Assembly (NCBI GenBank): GCA_024803745.1
Contig: JANJXV010000152.1
Span: 1,849,501-1,913,500, forward strand
Direction: 5' to 3'
DNA: 64,000 bases
From: Megascapheus bottae
Taxonomy: Eukaryota > Chordata > Mammalia > Rodentia > Geomyidae
Part shown: positions 10,766 through 20,935 of the stretch, piece by piece
How positions within the stretch are numbered: position 1 is the stretch's first letter
Layout of the letters: the number at the start of each line of letters is the position of its first letter
Notes under the pieces: generated by a model
Seen by the model: the letters and a program-made list of their open reading frames with translations, nothing else
Database searches by the model: none
Told to the model about the DNA's origin: nothing
Made by a program: the position numbers and the translations under genes

Positions 10766-11485
10766 CCTGAGGGAGGGGGCTGTTGAGGGAAGGGACAGGA
10801 TTCTAAATTCCTTGCCCCCCTGCTCCCGCCAGTCTTTCTCGGGCGGGGTGTTGTGGTCTGAGTTAAGTTCTATTGCTAGGCACCCGCTCTGCTTTCCTGA
10901 TGTGTTTGGGGATGCGCTGTATTACTCATGCCTCTGCGTCCGTCTGCAGGTGCTCCACGGTGTTAGGGAATCTTTCACTCCCCTTGGGTCTCTGCCGCCG
11001 CCTGTGTTCTGCGTCTGAGTTCTACTGCTTGCTGTTCTGGTTCCGCGTTTGGGTTCCACTGCCTTCGCCATTCGCTGGCCCGGTTCTGTGCTGGTTTCTG
11101 CAGCCGATGGGCTCCCAGCCTTGCGCCCTCCACTGCCACTGCTTTTCGTGGATTAGAGCCGGAGCTTGCTGCTGCTTTCCCAGCGTGAGGCCAGCACCTG
11201 CTCAAGCTGCTTTTCGTGGCTTTATCCGGCGCCAGCTGCAGCTTTTCGAGGCTTTCCGTGGCTTTTGAGGCTTGGATCCGACGGCGAGAAGTGGGGGAGG
11301 GGTCTTCACGTTCTGAATTCTTTGAGAAAGTTGGATGTGAGCTTTATCTGTATTTCTTTTCCAGGTTGAGTCCTTCTCCGTTGCTTTTGAGTTTGTTGTT
11401 GTGGATTTCTTAAGGCAGTTGGCTCGTGGGACTCCCTGGTTCTCTCTTTTTGTCAGAGAGAGCTAGGCTGCGTCCCTATTGTCTC

Positions 11486-11498
11486 GGCGCCATCTTCC
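11486..11498 (-). promoter_or_regulatory. YY1-like site at the L1 5' end (copy A)
   Basis: The minus strand reads GGAAGATGGCGCC within about 20 bases of the element's 5' end. An AAGATGG YY1 site at the same place directs correct initiation in human L1. Function here is inferred from position and motif. Confidence 0.6.
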
Positions 11499-11522
11499 TT
11501 CCCTCAACTTTAGATTTTCTTT

Positions 11523-11880
<358 letters not shown>

Positions 11881-11883
11881 TGA

Positions 11884-12090
11884 CATGAAGAGCTTAGGGG
11901 TGGTGCCTAGGCCCAGAGTGGAAGTCCCATGACCCACAAAAAAAAATGGCAAGCCAGGTGTGGGAGGCTCAAGCCTGTCATCCTAACTACTCAGGAGACT
12001 GAGATCTGAGGACTATGGTTTAAAGCCATCCTGGCACAAAATTCCATGAGACTCATTTCCAATTACCCACCAGAAAATGGCTAATGGCTT
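11884..12090 (+). mobile_element. Geo monomer fragment plus B1-Geo left half
   Basis: 11884-11945 is the end of a Geo monomer with an A-tail. 11951-12090 is a B1-like half (CAGGTGTGGGAGGCTCAAGC, then CTACTCAGGAGACTGAGATC) that loses similarity soon after the linker. Confidence 0.75.
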
Positions 12091-12314
12091 GTGCCATATT
12101 GTGGTAGAGCAACTGTGGTATCAACAAAAGCAAAACAGGGGGAGTAGATTACGTTATGAATGGAATTATTCCATTGAAAAGAAATTACATTATATGATTG
12201 CATATGCTCATAGTGTGAGAATATTGCAAAATTTTAGGGTATCAAGTAATAATATAGTGAAGTATATGCAGAATGTTAATTTCCTATGTCAGGCATAATA
12301 ATCAGTTTGGGAAG

Positions 12315-12580
12315 AAACTTTTTTCTTTTGTTTTTTTGTTTTTTGGTGGGTTGTAGGGCTTGAACTCTGGGCCTCTGGGCACTGTTCCTGAGCTCTTCAG
12401 TTCAAGGCTATCACCCTACCCACGAAGCCACAGTGTTACTTCCCATATTCTAGTGGTTAATTAGAGATGAGAGTCTCACAGATTTCTAATGGCCAGGCTG
12501 GCTTTGAACCAAAACCCCAAATATCAGCCTGATATCTGAGTAGCTAGGATTACAGGTTTAAGTCAATGCACCTGGCAAGA
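12315..12580 (-). mobile_element. B1-Geo SINE
   Basis: The T-rich tail complement is at 12318-12345, then the Geo monomer complement (GGGCTTGAACTCTGGGCC), then the linker TTAATTAGAGATGAGAGTC and the B1 half ending at TAGCTAGGATTACAGG. Flanks share AAGAAAYTT, a weak target-site duplication. Confidence 0.85.
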
Positions 12581-12659
12581 AATTTATTTCTTACTGTTTT
12601 ATACTACTACAAGTTTACTATACATTTTACTTTTTCAAAAGCACTAATGGTTCAGACTG

Positions 12660-12840
12660 AGGATGACCTTTGTTCTGTACATAATGGGAAGTGGCTCAAG
12701 GGGTAGAGTGGTAGATAGCCTTGAGCTGAAGAACTCAGGGGCAATATCCAGGGTAGGAGAGTAGCATTGAAATGAAGAGCTCACGGTGCAAAATCCAAGT
12801 CCCATGAATCCCCGTGCTCCCCTACAAATAAAAGGGAAAA
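12660..12840 (+). mobile_element. Geo monomer fragments in tandem
   Basis: Two decayed Geo right-monomer pieces follow each other (GGGAAGTGGCTCAAGG, then TTGAAATGAAGAGCTCACG). The remainder of the left halves is not recognisable. Confidence 0.6.
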
Positions 12841-13000
12841 AAAGATTGGAGATTGGAGAGTCCTTTCTAAAGAGAATATATACAAATAGTGGTTCAAAAT
12901 GTAGAAAGAAGTTCAATATCAATAGTCATGAGAAAAATTAAAATTACAATGAAATCACTTATCTAAATATTTTAACATAGACATAGTTTTGAACAAAAAG

Positions 13001-13002
<2 letters not shown>

Positions 13003-13053
<51 letters not shown>
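13003..13053. repeat. (AC)n microsatellite
   Basis: This is about 25 uninterrupted AC dinucleotides. Confidence 0.98.
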
Positions 13054-13057
<4 letters not shown>

Positions 13058-13064
13058 AAACCAA

Positions 13065-13560
13065 CGTCCAAAGTCTAACTATTATTGGGAAGGTTGTGAG
13101 AAGAAAGAGAACTTTGGTATATTTCTGCACGGAATATACAACAATCAAAAATTGCGTGGACAGTGCTAAAAAAGAACTAAATATAGAATTACATAGGAAT
13201 GTGGTCCAACACTTCTATTTCTAGATTTGTACTCATGTGGAGAATCACTTCATAACTATTCATAATAACCAAAAGATAGAAGTATGCAAAACAGTGCATT
13301 AAAAAAGAAGAACATTTTACTATATTTTACAGATGAATCTTCAATACAGTAAACCAAATAAAATACAGCAGTCATAAAGGAACGGCTAGGGTATGATTTC
13401 CCTTCCAGAGCTTCCAAGGATCAACAAACCCATAGAGCCAAAAAGCATGATGGTTCCAGAGAATGGAGTAGAGAGAAACAGGAGCTGCATGTTTAGTGAT
13501 TGTACGTGGAAGATGAAAATTGCTGTAGATAGATAGAAGGAAGAGGGATCTGTACTCTAA
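13065..13560 (+). mobile_element. ancient L1 ORF2/3'UTR fragment (L1M type)
   Basis: The order of recognisable phrases matches the 3' end of old mammalian L1: GGTCCAACACTTCTATTTCT, then ATTCATAATAACCAAAAGAT, then AACCCATAGAGCCAAAAAGC and GGTTCCAGAGAATGGAG. No open frame survives, and divergence is far higher than in copies A to E. Confidence 0.7.
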
Positions 13561-13680
13561 ACAATGGCTAATGTAGCCATGCAGAATGGGACACTCCTAT
13601 ACTTCCTTATCTTGGGAAACTCAAGAAGGAATTCTAGCCATCCTAGACTACATGGAAAGATCTATCATAAAAAGGAATGT

Positions 13681-13880
13681 GGAGGGGCTGGGAGTTTGGC
13701 ATAGTGGTAGAGTGCTTGTATGAAGACCAGGGTTCAATTCCTCGGTACAAGATACATAGAAAAAGTAAGAAGTGGTGCTGTGGCTCAAGTAGTAGATCAC
13801 TAGGCTTGAGGAAAGCTGAAGGACATTGCTCAGACCGAGTTCAAGCCAAAGGACTGCTTAAAAAAACAAAAAAACAAGGA
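13681..13880 (+). mobile_element. IDL-Geo SINE
   Basis: This is a full dimer: the IDL head GGGGCTGGGAGTTTGGC with a short central deletion, box B GGTTCAATTCC, the linker ATACATAGAAAAAGTAAG, and the Geo monomer with an A-rich tail at about 13860-13880. Confidence 0.9.
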
Positions 13881-13884
13881 AGCT

Positions 13885-14140
13885 TGACAAGGTGTGCATC
13901 GTGGCTCACTTCTATAATCCTAGCTATTCAGGAGACTGAGATCTGAGAATCAAGGCTTAAAGCCATCCTGGCACAAAAACACCTGACAATCCTTTCTCTA
14001 ATTAACCTTTAGAAAAAGGGAAGTGGGGCTTGGATTCTGGGTAAGGTGGTAGCCTTGAGCTGAAGAGCTCAAGAGTAATGCCCAGGCTGAGTTCAAGCTC
14101 CATGTCCCAACAAAACAAAAACAAAAACAGAAAAAAATAC
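13885..14140 (+). mobile_element. B1-Geo SINE
   Basis: The B1 half (CGTGGCTCACTTCTATAATC, CTATTCAGGAGACTGAGATC) leads into the TCTAATTAACC linker and the Geo monomer with an A-rich, C-interrupted tail. It lies directly behind another plus-strand SINE. Confidence 0.88.
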
Positions 14141-14657
14141 GGAAAAATCTAGATTCTGTGAATTCATCAGGGATATAAATGGTGTATAATCTTTTTACTG
14201 TTAAAATAAGTAATTGTTTGGAAACATTTTAAAAGATTTTACCTAGACTTGTACACTACAAATGGAATTAATAACAAACACAGATGGACAAAGGATACAA
14301 ATTATTATAATATGTATATCCTGCTTTTAGATTTTGTATCTTTTCACTGACTCCTGTTCAAATGAGTCATATTTTCATGAATCATTTCTCCTAGTTGATA
14401 TATGCCACACATGTTAGCTTGTACTGAACTTCCTGAGAAATTAAAAGCAATTAATAAGCAAATGTCTGTTAGATTTTGCCACCAGTGATATTTCAAATAT
14501 AAAAATCTTCTCACTGTATTATTTAGTATCAATACCAGCTTCTAACTTACACTGGCAGTGGATGAGAATCTTCAAATGTACTGACCAAAAAACCCCAAAA
14601 AACAAAACTACAGTATCACATCAAATGAGGTTAGACCACATAAAGGCAATACAATCA
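14141..14657. other. AT-rich low-copy DNA
   Basis: The stretch is AT-rich, with short chance frames only. I see no gene or repeat signature. Confidence 0.45.
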
Positions 14658-14845
14658 GGAGTGTACTTGCTTAGCATGCACGAAATCCTGGGCTCGACTC
14701 CTTGGTACCACATGCATAGAAAAAGCTGGAAGTGGTGCTGTGGCTGAAGTGGTAGAGCTCTAGCCTTAAGAAAACCAAAGAACACTGCTCAGGCCCTGAG
14801 TTCAAGCCCAGGACTGGCAAAATAAGTAAATAAATAAATAAAATT
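14658..14845 (+). mobile_element. IDL-Geo SINE, 5' truncated
   Basis: It begins inside the IDL half at GTGTACTTGCTTAGCATGC and continues through the linker and the Geo monomer to a (TAAA)n tail at 14820-14842. Confidence 0.9.
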
Positions 14846-15040
14846 TCTTGTAGGGAGCCCGGAATTTGAGTTGAAGTTAAAAAATTCTGAGAGATTGGAA
14901 CTCCACCCTGACAACTCTCTGAGAGCTGGCTAAGGAAGGGTTACAACAGACAACTCTGGATAGGATTAAGAGACCCTTCTCAACCCTCTTCCCTTCCTTA
15001 GTGCTGCAAAGGCTGGGAACTGAACCTTGCATGCTGTTGA

Positions 15041-15492
15041 CTTTTTATTTATTTTGCCAGTCCTTGGTCTTGAACTCAAGGCCTGAGCACTGTTCTTGGG
15101 GATTCCTCAAGGCAGGCACTTTTCCACATGAGCCAGAGCAGCACTTCTGGCTTTTTCTTTTTCTGTTTTTGTGGTTGTTGGGGATTGAACTCTGGGACTG
15201 GGTGCTGTCCCTGAGCTCTTCAACTCAAGGCTACTGCCCTATCCCTTGATTCACAGAGCCTCTTCCCATTTTCTATTGATTGATTGGAGATAAGAGCCTA
15301 ACAGTCTTTAGTGCTCATGCTGCCTTTGAACCGTGATCCTCAGATCTCAGCCTCCTGAGTAGCTAGGATTACAAGTGTGAGCCACTGCACTTGGCAACTA
15401 TGGCTTTCTCTATGTATGTGGTCCTGAGGAATTGAACCTGGGTCTTCTCACATACTAGGCAAGCACTCTACCACTAGGCCACACTCATGGCC
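15041..15492 (-). mobile_element. IDL-Geo SINE split by a nested SINE
   Basis: The Geo monomer complement occupies about 15050-15155 and the IDL complement about 15398-15492. Together they make one dimer whose linker is split by the B1-Geo at 15160-15397. The outer element is on the minus strand. Confidence 0.87.
15160..15397 (-). mobile_element. B1-Geo SINE nested in the linker of an IDL-Geo
   Basis: A complete B1-Geo on the same strand as its host SINE. The junction phrase TGGCTTTTTC on the left and TGGCTTTCTC on the right is a likely target-site duplication within the A-rich linker of the host dimer. Confidence 0.85.
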
Positions 15493-15888
15493 CTGCTATT
15501 GGCCTTTAAGGCTTGGTAAGGTGAAGTTCACATCTGGACTTTCTCTGGGCTCTAGTTTACAGACTCAAAAAAATAAGTGAACAAGAGTCTCTCACAAACT
15601 CTTTTTTTGGCTCTGATTGTAGTATTAATACAGATGCTTTATTTTTTACATGTATCCATGGTAACCTTCCCTGTGTGTATTTGAGCAAATATACTTGCTT
15701 TTGTGTACTCAAATGCCAGTGAGCCTTGGGAGACCTGGCCTCCCCTCCTCCATGTCCCCATGTCTCTATCTGTTTATGTCTTTGTATTTTTCCAATTTTA
15801 TTTGGCACTGCAATCTTGTAGAATTGTCTAGGGTTACAGTTAACAACAATCTTCCTACATTGTGGATAAGAAAAGTATCAATTTGTAG
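15493..15888. other. low-copy noncoding DNA
   Basis: There is no repeat or gene feature I can support. Confidence 0.45.
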
Positions 15889-16160
15889 GGTATGATGGCT
15901 CACTCCTGTCATCCTAGATAATCGGGAGGCTGAGATTTGAGGATCTCGGTTCAAAGCTGGTTCAAAAGGTGGAAAGCCAGCCCCAATCTAACCCAGGCAC
16001 TGAATTCCATGAGACTATCATCTCCAACTAAACACTTAGAAAAACTGAAATGGCTCTGTGGCTCAAGGGTTAGGGTTGCAGTCTTGAGATGAAGAGCTCA
16101 TGGACAGCATCCAGGCATAGAGTTAAAGCCTCACAATAGAAAAAAAAAAGAAAAAGAAAA
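15889..16160 (+). mobile_element. B1-Geo SINE
   Basis: The B1 half (GATGGCTCACTCCTGTCATC) carries a short internal insertion near 15965-15990. The Geo half ends in a long A-rich tail with AAAAAGAAAAAG. Confidence 0.85.
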
Positions 16161-16349
16161 TGATCAATTAGAAAGGTCACGTCAACAAAGCCAAATTGAT
16201 TAGGAAAGCAGGAAGGAGAAGTAGCTCCCAGACAGATCATTTGAAGAAAAGAAAAAAAGTGAGAGACATATGGAGGGAAGAGGGACTGTGTAAAAGAAAA
16301 ACACACAGAGAAAAACAGATGCAAAGAAAATACAAAAAAAGAGGGCACA
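16161..16349. repeat. purine-rich low-complexity DNA
   Basis: The plus strand is rich in A and G immediately before the 5' end of L1 copy C1. Confidence 0.6.
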
Positions 16350-16355
16350 GGGAAG

Positions 16356-16367
16356 GAAGATGGTGCC
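16356..16367 (+). promoter_or_regulatory. YY1-like site at the L1 5' end (C1)
   Basis: GAAGATGGTGCC lies at the same position as in copy A. The core AAGATGG is kept and the next C is changed to T. Confidence 0.55.
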
Positions 16368-16901
16368 GAGACAATAGGGACGTTGCCTAGCTCTCTCTCA
16401 CAAAAAGAGAGAACCAGGGAGTCCCACGAGCCAATTACCTTAAGAAATCCACAACAACAAACTCAAAAAGCAAAGGAGAAGGACTCGAACCAGAAAAGAA
16501 ATCCAGGTAAAGCTTACATCCAACTTTCTCAAAGAATTCCGAATGCGAGGACCCCTCCCCCACCTCCCTCCACCAGCTCCAAGCCCCGAAAAGCAGCGGC
16601 TGGCGCTGGCTCCAAGCTGCGAAAAGCAGCTACAGTAAAGGGCGCCAGGCTGGGAGCCCAACTGCTGCAGAGACCCGAGGGGAGTGAAAGTCTCCCCACC
16701 ACCGTGGATCACCTGAAGAATGACGCAGAGGCGTGAGTAATACAGCGCGTCCCCAGACACATCAGGAAAGCAGAGTGGTGCCAAGCAATAGAACATAATT
16801 CAGACCCCAATACCGCGCCCGAGAAAGACTGGCGGGAGCAGGGGGGGCAAGGAATTTAGAATCCTGTCCCTTCCCTCAACAGCCCCCTCCCTCAGGCCAT
16901 T

Positions 16902-17120
16902 GACTAGAGATTGACAGGCGGGCTACCCATAAGACCCAGCACCCCACCAAGGAGGCGGAGCTGTCCCAACTCCCACCAGCCCAATGGGCTAAACCCCCAG
17001 CCCTCTGACTGGAGACTGACAAGCGGGCCGACCCTAAGTCTCAGCACCCCACCAGGGGAGGCAGAGCTGTCCCAGCTCCCACCCGCCCACCAGGCTCCTC
17101 TCCCAGGCCACTGGATCTGG
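16902..17120 (+). repeat. two tandem 5'UTR units of L1 C1
   Basis: Unit 1 is 16902-17006 (starting GACTAGAGATTGACAGG) and unit 2 is about 17007-17120 (starting GACTGGAGACTGACAAG). They share the CAGCACCCCACCA and GAGCTGTCCCA blocks. Confidence 0.85.
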
Positions 17121-17206
17121 AGAGTGGAGGGCGCTGGGACCCTGCCTTACAACAGCGGGTAGGGGGTGCGGGAAAATAGAAGCCAGCATCTGCCGCCCCT
17201 TAATTC

Positions 17207-17405
17207 TGTTTTTTTTTTTGCCAGGCCTGGGCTTGAGCGCAGGGCCTGAGCACTGTTCTTGGACTTTCTCAAGGCTAGAGCTCTACCACTTGAACCTCAG
17301 CACTACTTCTGGCTTGTTTCTATGTATGTGGTACCGAGTAACCGAACCCGGGTCTTCATGCATGCTACGCAAGCACTTTAACCACTAGGCCAAACTCCCA
17401 CCCCC
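17207..17405 (-). mobile_element. IDL-Geo SINE inside the L1 C1 5'UTR
   Basis: The T-run (tail complement), Geo complement, linker and IDL complement are all present. L1 5'UTR resumes at AATTCTTGAG. The repeated AATTCT on both sides is a short target-site duplication. Its absence from copies A, D and E confirms insertion after L1 C1 arrived. Confidence 0.93.
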
Positions 17406-18240
17406 CCTCAATTCTTGAGTGGGGCATACTCCAGCAGGGAATCCTGAGCAAGACAGCAACAAGGGGCCCCCCAGAGTCACAGACTCTGACAAAGCAGTGG
17501 AAACAGCAGGGACCTGAAGGGCCAACCAGCAGCCAAGCTCCCCTTCTGAGAATCATAAGGCGCTGCTCCGCCATTGGAGCCCATGTCTTCAGCTGGGCCC
17601 CGCCCCTGGGAACAGAGGGGTCTCCTGCTGGTCCTGCTGAAAGCCCCTGTAAACTCTCAATCCCAAGACCCTTGGCTTGGGGCCGCCCCAGGAAGCATCA
17701 CAGTAAAACATCTGCCAACCACGCTCAAACGGAAGCTCGCAGATCCATCCCATGGTCCACTGTGAGGCCAATGGTGGGGTAAGATCTACTCGTGCAGCAA
17801 CACATAAGTTTTATTCTAATACTTTCCAAACTTTGTACTCAAATATGCTACCTACTTACCAACTTAGGTCAGTTATCCTTATGCTATACCTTTTCTTCAT
17901 TACTACAATAGTCTTACAGTCCTACGTTAATCCTCTTGTACCTCCCATGAACTCTCTCATTCTATTTTTCTATCTCTGGACCTCTGTTCATCATTCAACC
18001 CTTATACTGCACGGATCTACACTTGATGGCTGCTGAGCAATACTGTATATCTAGGTGATTAATTATTCTCTAGGCTTAGAGAGACTTAAAGATAATAGAG
18101 ATTGGATTGAGAGGCTAATTGTTTTGGGTTTAAATCGCTTTTCAGTGGTTGTATTATACTGGTCTGTAAGCGCACAAAAAGAAAGAGTGATAACACCAAT
18201 CAAAACTTGTGAACAACTAGTGTCTGCCAGCTACAGAGGT

Positions 18241-18403
18241 CCATTCCCAATGTCTTCCACTAGGCCCAACTACCAGGCTGGTCTCAGGCTCAAGGAGCCT
18301 TTCTTAGGTAAGATCCAAACTTAAGGGTCAATATTGCCCTCATCCTTTACAAAACATTTGCTTCACAGTGCCTTCTCTGCCTGCATTTTCCCCTTGTCGA
18401 ATT
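18241..18403. other. low-copy DNA at the L1 C1 break
   Basis: Non-L1 sequence begins abruptly at 18241. It is not recognised. Confidence 0.4.
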
Positions 18404-18600
18404 TTTTTTGTTTTTGCTAGTCTTTGGACTTGACCTCAGAGTGTGAACATTGTTCTTGGGCTTTCTTTAGGCTTTAGCTGTCCCACCGAGCCACAGCACC
18501 ACTTGCAGCGTTTTCTATGTATGTGGTAATGAGGAATCAAACCTGAGTCTTTTTGCGTGGTAGCCAAGGACTCTACCACTAGGTCAAACACACAGGGCAC
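18404..18600 (-). mobile_element. IDL-Geo SINE
   Basis: This is the complement of a full dimer: T-rich tail, Geo (CTAGTCTTTGGACTTGACC), linker TTTCTATGTATGTGGTAATG, then IDL ending near 18600. Confidence 0.88.
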
Positions 18601-18832
18601 CTTGCACATATTTTTGACGTCAATCTACTAGGATATTATTAGGTTTCTGTATCCTAATCATTTTTTTCCTGATGATTAGCTTTGCTGTCATGTGTAAAAA
18701 ATGCAAGAGGGAAAAACACAGAAGAATTAGTGAAATTTAAAAAAAAGCATTACACACATAGATAAGTGTTCATTCTTTGTAGGAGAAAGGATATTTTGAT
18801 ATGATGATGATGACTTTATACTTACTATGTCA

Positions 18833-19035
18833 GGGTTGAGAGTTTGGCATAGTGGTAGAGTGCTTGCCTAGCATCCATGAAGATCTGGGTTTGATTGCTC
18901 AGTATCACATAGATAGAAAATCTAGATGTGGCACTGTGGCTCAAGTGGCAGAGGGCTAGACTTGAGAAAACCCGATTACAGTGCTCAGGCCCTGAATTCA
19001 AGCCCCAAGACTGGCAGAAAGATAAAAGAAAATAA
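18833..19035 (+). mobile_element. IDL-Geo SINE
   Basis: The IDL head TTGAGAGTTTGGCATAGTGG, linker ATAGATAGAAAATCTAG and Geo monomer are present, ending GACTGGCAGAAAGATAAAAG. Confidence 0.9.
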
Positions 19036-19772
19036 AAATGCTTTTTACGAGCTAATTCACTCACAGCATTGGCTTCTGAAATCTTCGCTTCTGCATCTTG
19101 TGAAATACCCCTTTCCCTCAACGTAGACAAGAAAAACAGATCCATCCCATGGTCCACTGTGAGGCCACTAGTTGGGCTAAGAGCTAGTCGTGCAGCAACA
19201 CATAAGTTTTATTCTAATACTTTCCAAATTTTGTACTCAAATATGCTACCTACTTACCAACTTAGGTCAGTTATCCTTATGCTATACCTTTTCTTCATTA
19301 CTACATTATTCTTATACTCCTACGTTAATCCTCTTGTACCTCCCCTGACCTCTCTCATTCTTTTTTCTATCTCTGGAACTGTGCTCGTCTTTCAACCCTT
19401 ATACTGCACGGATCTACACTTGATGGCTGTTGAGCAATACTGTATATCTAGGTGTTTAATTATTCTCTAGGCTCAGAGGGACTTAAAGACAATAGAGTTT
19501 GGATTGAGAGGCTTATTGTTTTGGGTATAAATCGTTTACCAGTGGTTGTATTAGACTGATCTGTAAGTGCACAAAAAGAAGGAGTGATAATACCAACCAA
19601 AACTTGTGAACGTCTAGTGTCTGCCAAGTACAGAAGTCTAGGTTGGTTATATCTGAAAAACTATAGTTGTACTTAGTATTAATCTTGCTCCCATTTTCAA
19701 ATGCGCAGAACAAGCAACTCAAGAAAAACGTCAAATCAAGTAACAACATCCCCCACCCAATGTAAACAGACA

Positions 19773-20887
19773 ATGGAACAGTCACTGCAAACCTAGAGGA
19801 GAGTGGTCCAAGTGCTACACAAATGCAATTGATAAACATCATTAATGAAAAATGTCAAAATATAAAGGAAGAGATAATGGAGGAAGCCATAGCTAAACAA
19901 AAGGAAACCATAAACAAGGTGATAAGTGAAAAAGAAGAAGCTATAAAGGACGCCATAATAAGGATTGTTCAAAGAAAGATGGATGAATTCATAGAATCCA
20001 CAAATAAAAAAGTGACTGAACTCCAGCAAATGTCCAAAGAAAATAAAGCTACTGAGCTAACCACTCAAATGGAAATCAAGGAGCTAAAGAAATCCATATA
20101 TGATCTAAAAGAAGGGATGTGAGGCATCAAAAATGAGCAATTAGAAGCAAGCAAGATGAAAAATAAAGTAGATAGCTTTGATAGCAGGTTAGACAATGCA
20201 GAAGAGAGAATTTACGGGGCTGAAGATAATTTAGTTATTATAGAGAAAGAACGGAAAATGAGTCCATCCAAATCTAGGAAAAATGAGAGAGCGCTTCAGG
20301 AGGTCCAAGATACAATTAGGAAGCCTAATTTAAGGCTAATTGGTATTGAGGAGGGTCTGGAGAAAGAGGTCAATGGTATTGGAAATATACTTCAGGGAAT
20401 CATCTCAGAGAATTTCCCAAATATCCAGAAGGGCAGACCCATCCAGATAAAAGAAGCTTTTAGAACCCCAAACAGACCTGACCAGAAAAGAACATCTCAC
20501 CGCCACATCGTAATCCTAACTGGATCAATAGAAACCAAAGAAAAGATCCTAAAGGCAGCCAGGGAAAAGGGATCAGTAACCTATAAAGGCAAACCAATCA
20601 GAATAACCCCAGATTACTCAGCAGAGACCATGCAAGTACGAAGTGACTGGAAGCATATATGTAATGCCCTTAAATCAAATAACTACCAGCCAAGAATACT
20701 GTACCCAGCTAAGCTCTCATTCATAACTGAGGGAACAATACAAACATTCCGTTCCAGGGAAAAGCTGCAACAATATGTTGCAACAAAATCAACACTACAG
20801 ATAATTCTCAAAGATGTTCTATACATAGAAAACCAAAATAAATGCAATATAGGGAAAGAAATGGCACCTAAACAGCATACCATCTAA
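19773..20887 (+). pseudogene. L1 ORF1 of copy C2, broken
   Basis: The frame begins at ATG 19773 but loses one base near 19787, so the first open part starts at Met 19823. The helical amino part (19823-20119) ends at a TGA (20120-20122) where copy A has a Lys codon. The frame then reopens at 20156 and runs to 20887. It covers the rest of the coiled coil, the RRM-like part around TSHRHIVI, and the carboxyl part ending in KQHTI. It is the most complete ORF1 carboxyl end in the window. Confidence 0.9.
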
Positions 20888-20935
20888 GGACCACAAGAAC
20901 TGTCAAGACACAGGCCCAAATAAAAGCTTTTAAAA

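Larger units (their letters stand above)
3903..11505 (-). mobile_element. L1 LINE copy A, near full length
   Basis: On the minus strand the element runs from its 5' end at about 11505 to an A-rich tail (TTTATT repeats on the plus strand) at about 3903. In order it has a long 5'UTR, ORF1, ORF2 and 3'UTR. It is flanked by a 13-bp target-site duplication with one mismatch, TTGGATTTTCTTT at 3890-3902 and TTAGATTTTCTTT at 11510-11522. It carries an internal deletion across the ORF1/ORF2 boundary near 8070-8090. An inverted L1 piece (copy B) sits in its 5'UTR. It cannot be autonomous. Confidence 0.95.
16350..18240 (+). mobile_element. L1 copy C1: 5'UTR-only fragment
   Basis: It begins at the L1 5' end (GGGAAGGAAGATGGTGCC) and contains most of the 5'UTR, then breaks off at 18240 before ORF1. 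In its AT-rich 3' part it matches copy D almost perfectly over 18050-18170, whereas copy C2 and copy A share different bases. C1 and D therefore belong to one sub-lineage. The sequence beyond 18240 is not L1 and there is no tail. Confidence 0.92.

Noticed and set aside
10812..11413. Several frames in the L1 5'UTR (also 16383-16796, 35023-35412, 49829-50416)
   Set aside because: All lie in GC-rich 5'UTR, differ between copies and have no shared coding pattern.
17740..19637. 501-bp target-site duplication around an 896-bp insert
   Set aside because: The two copies follow different L1 sub-lineages at diagnostic bases.
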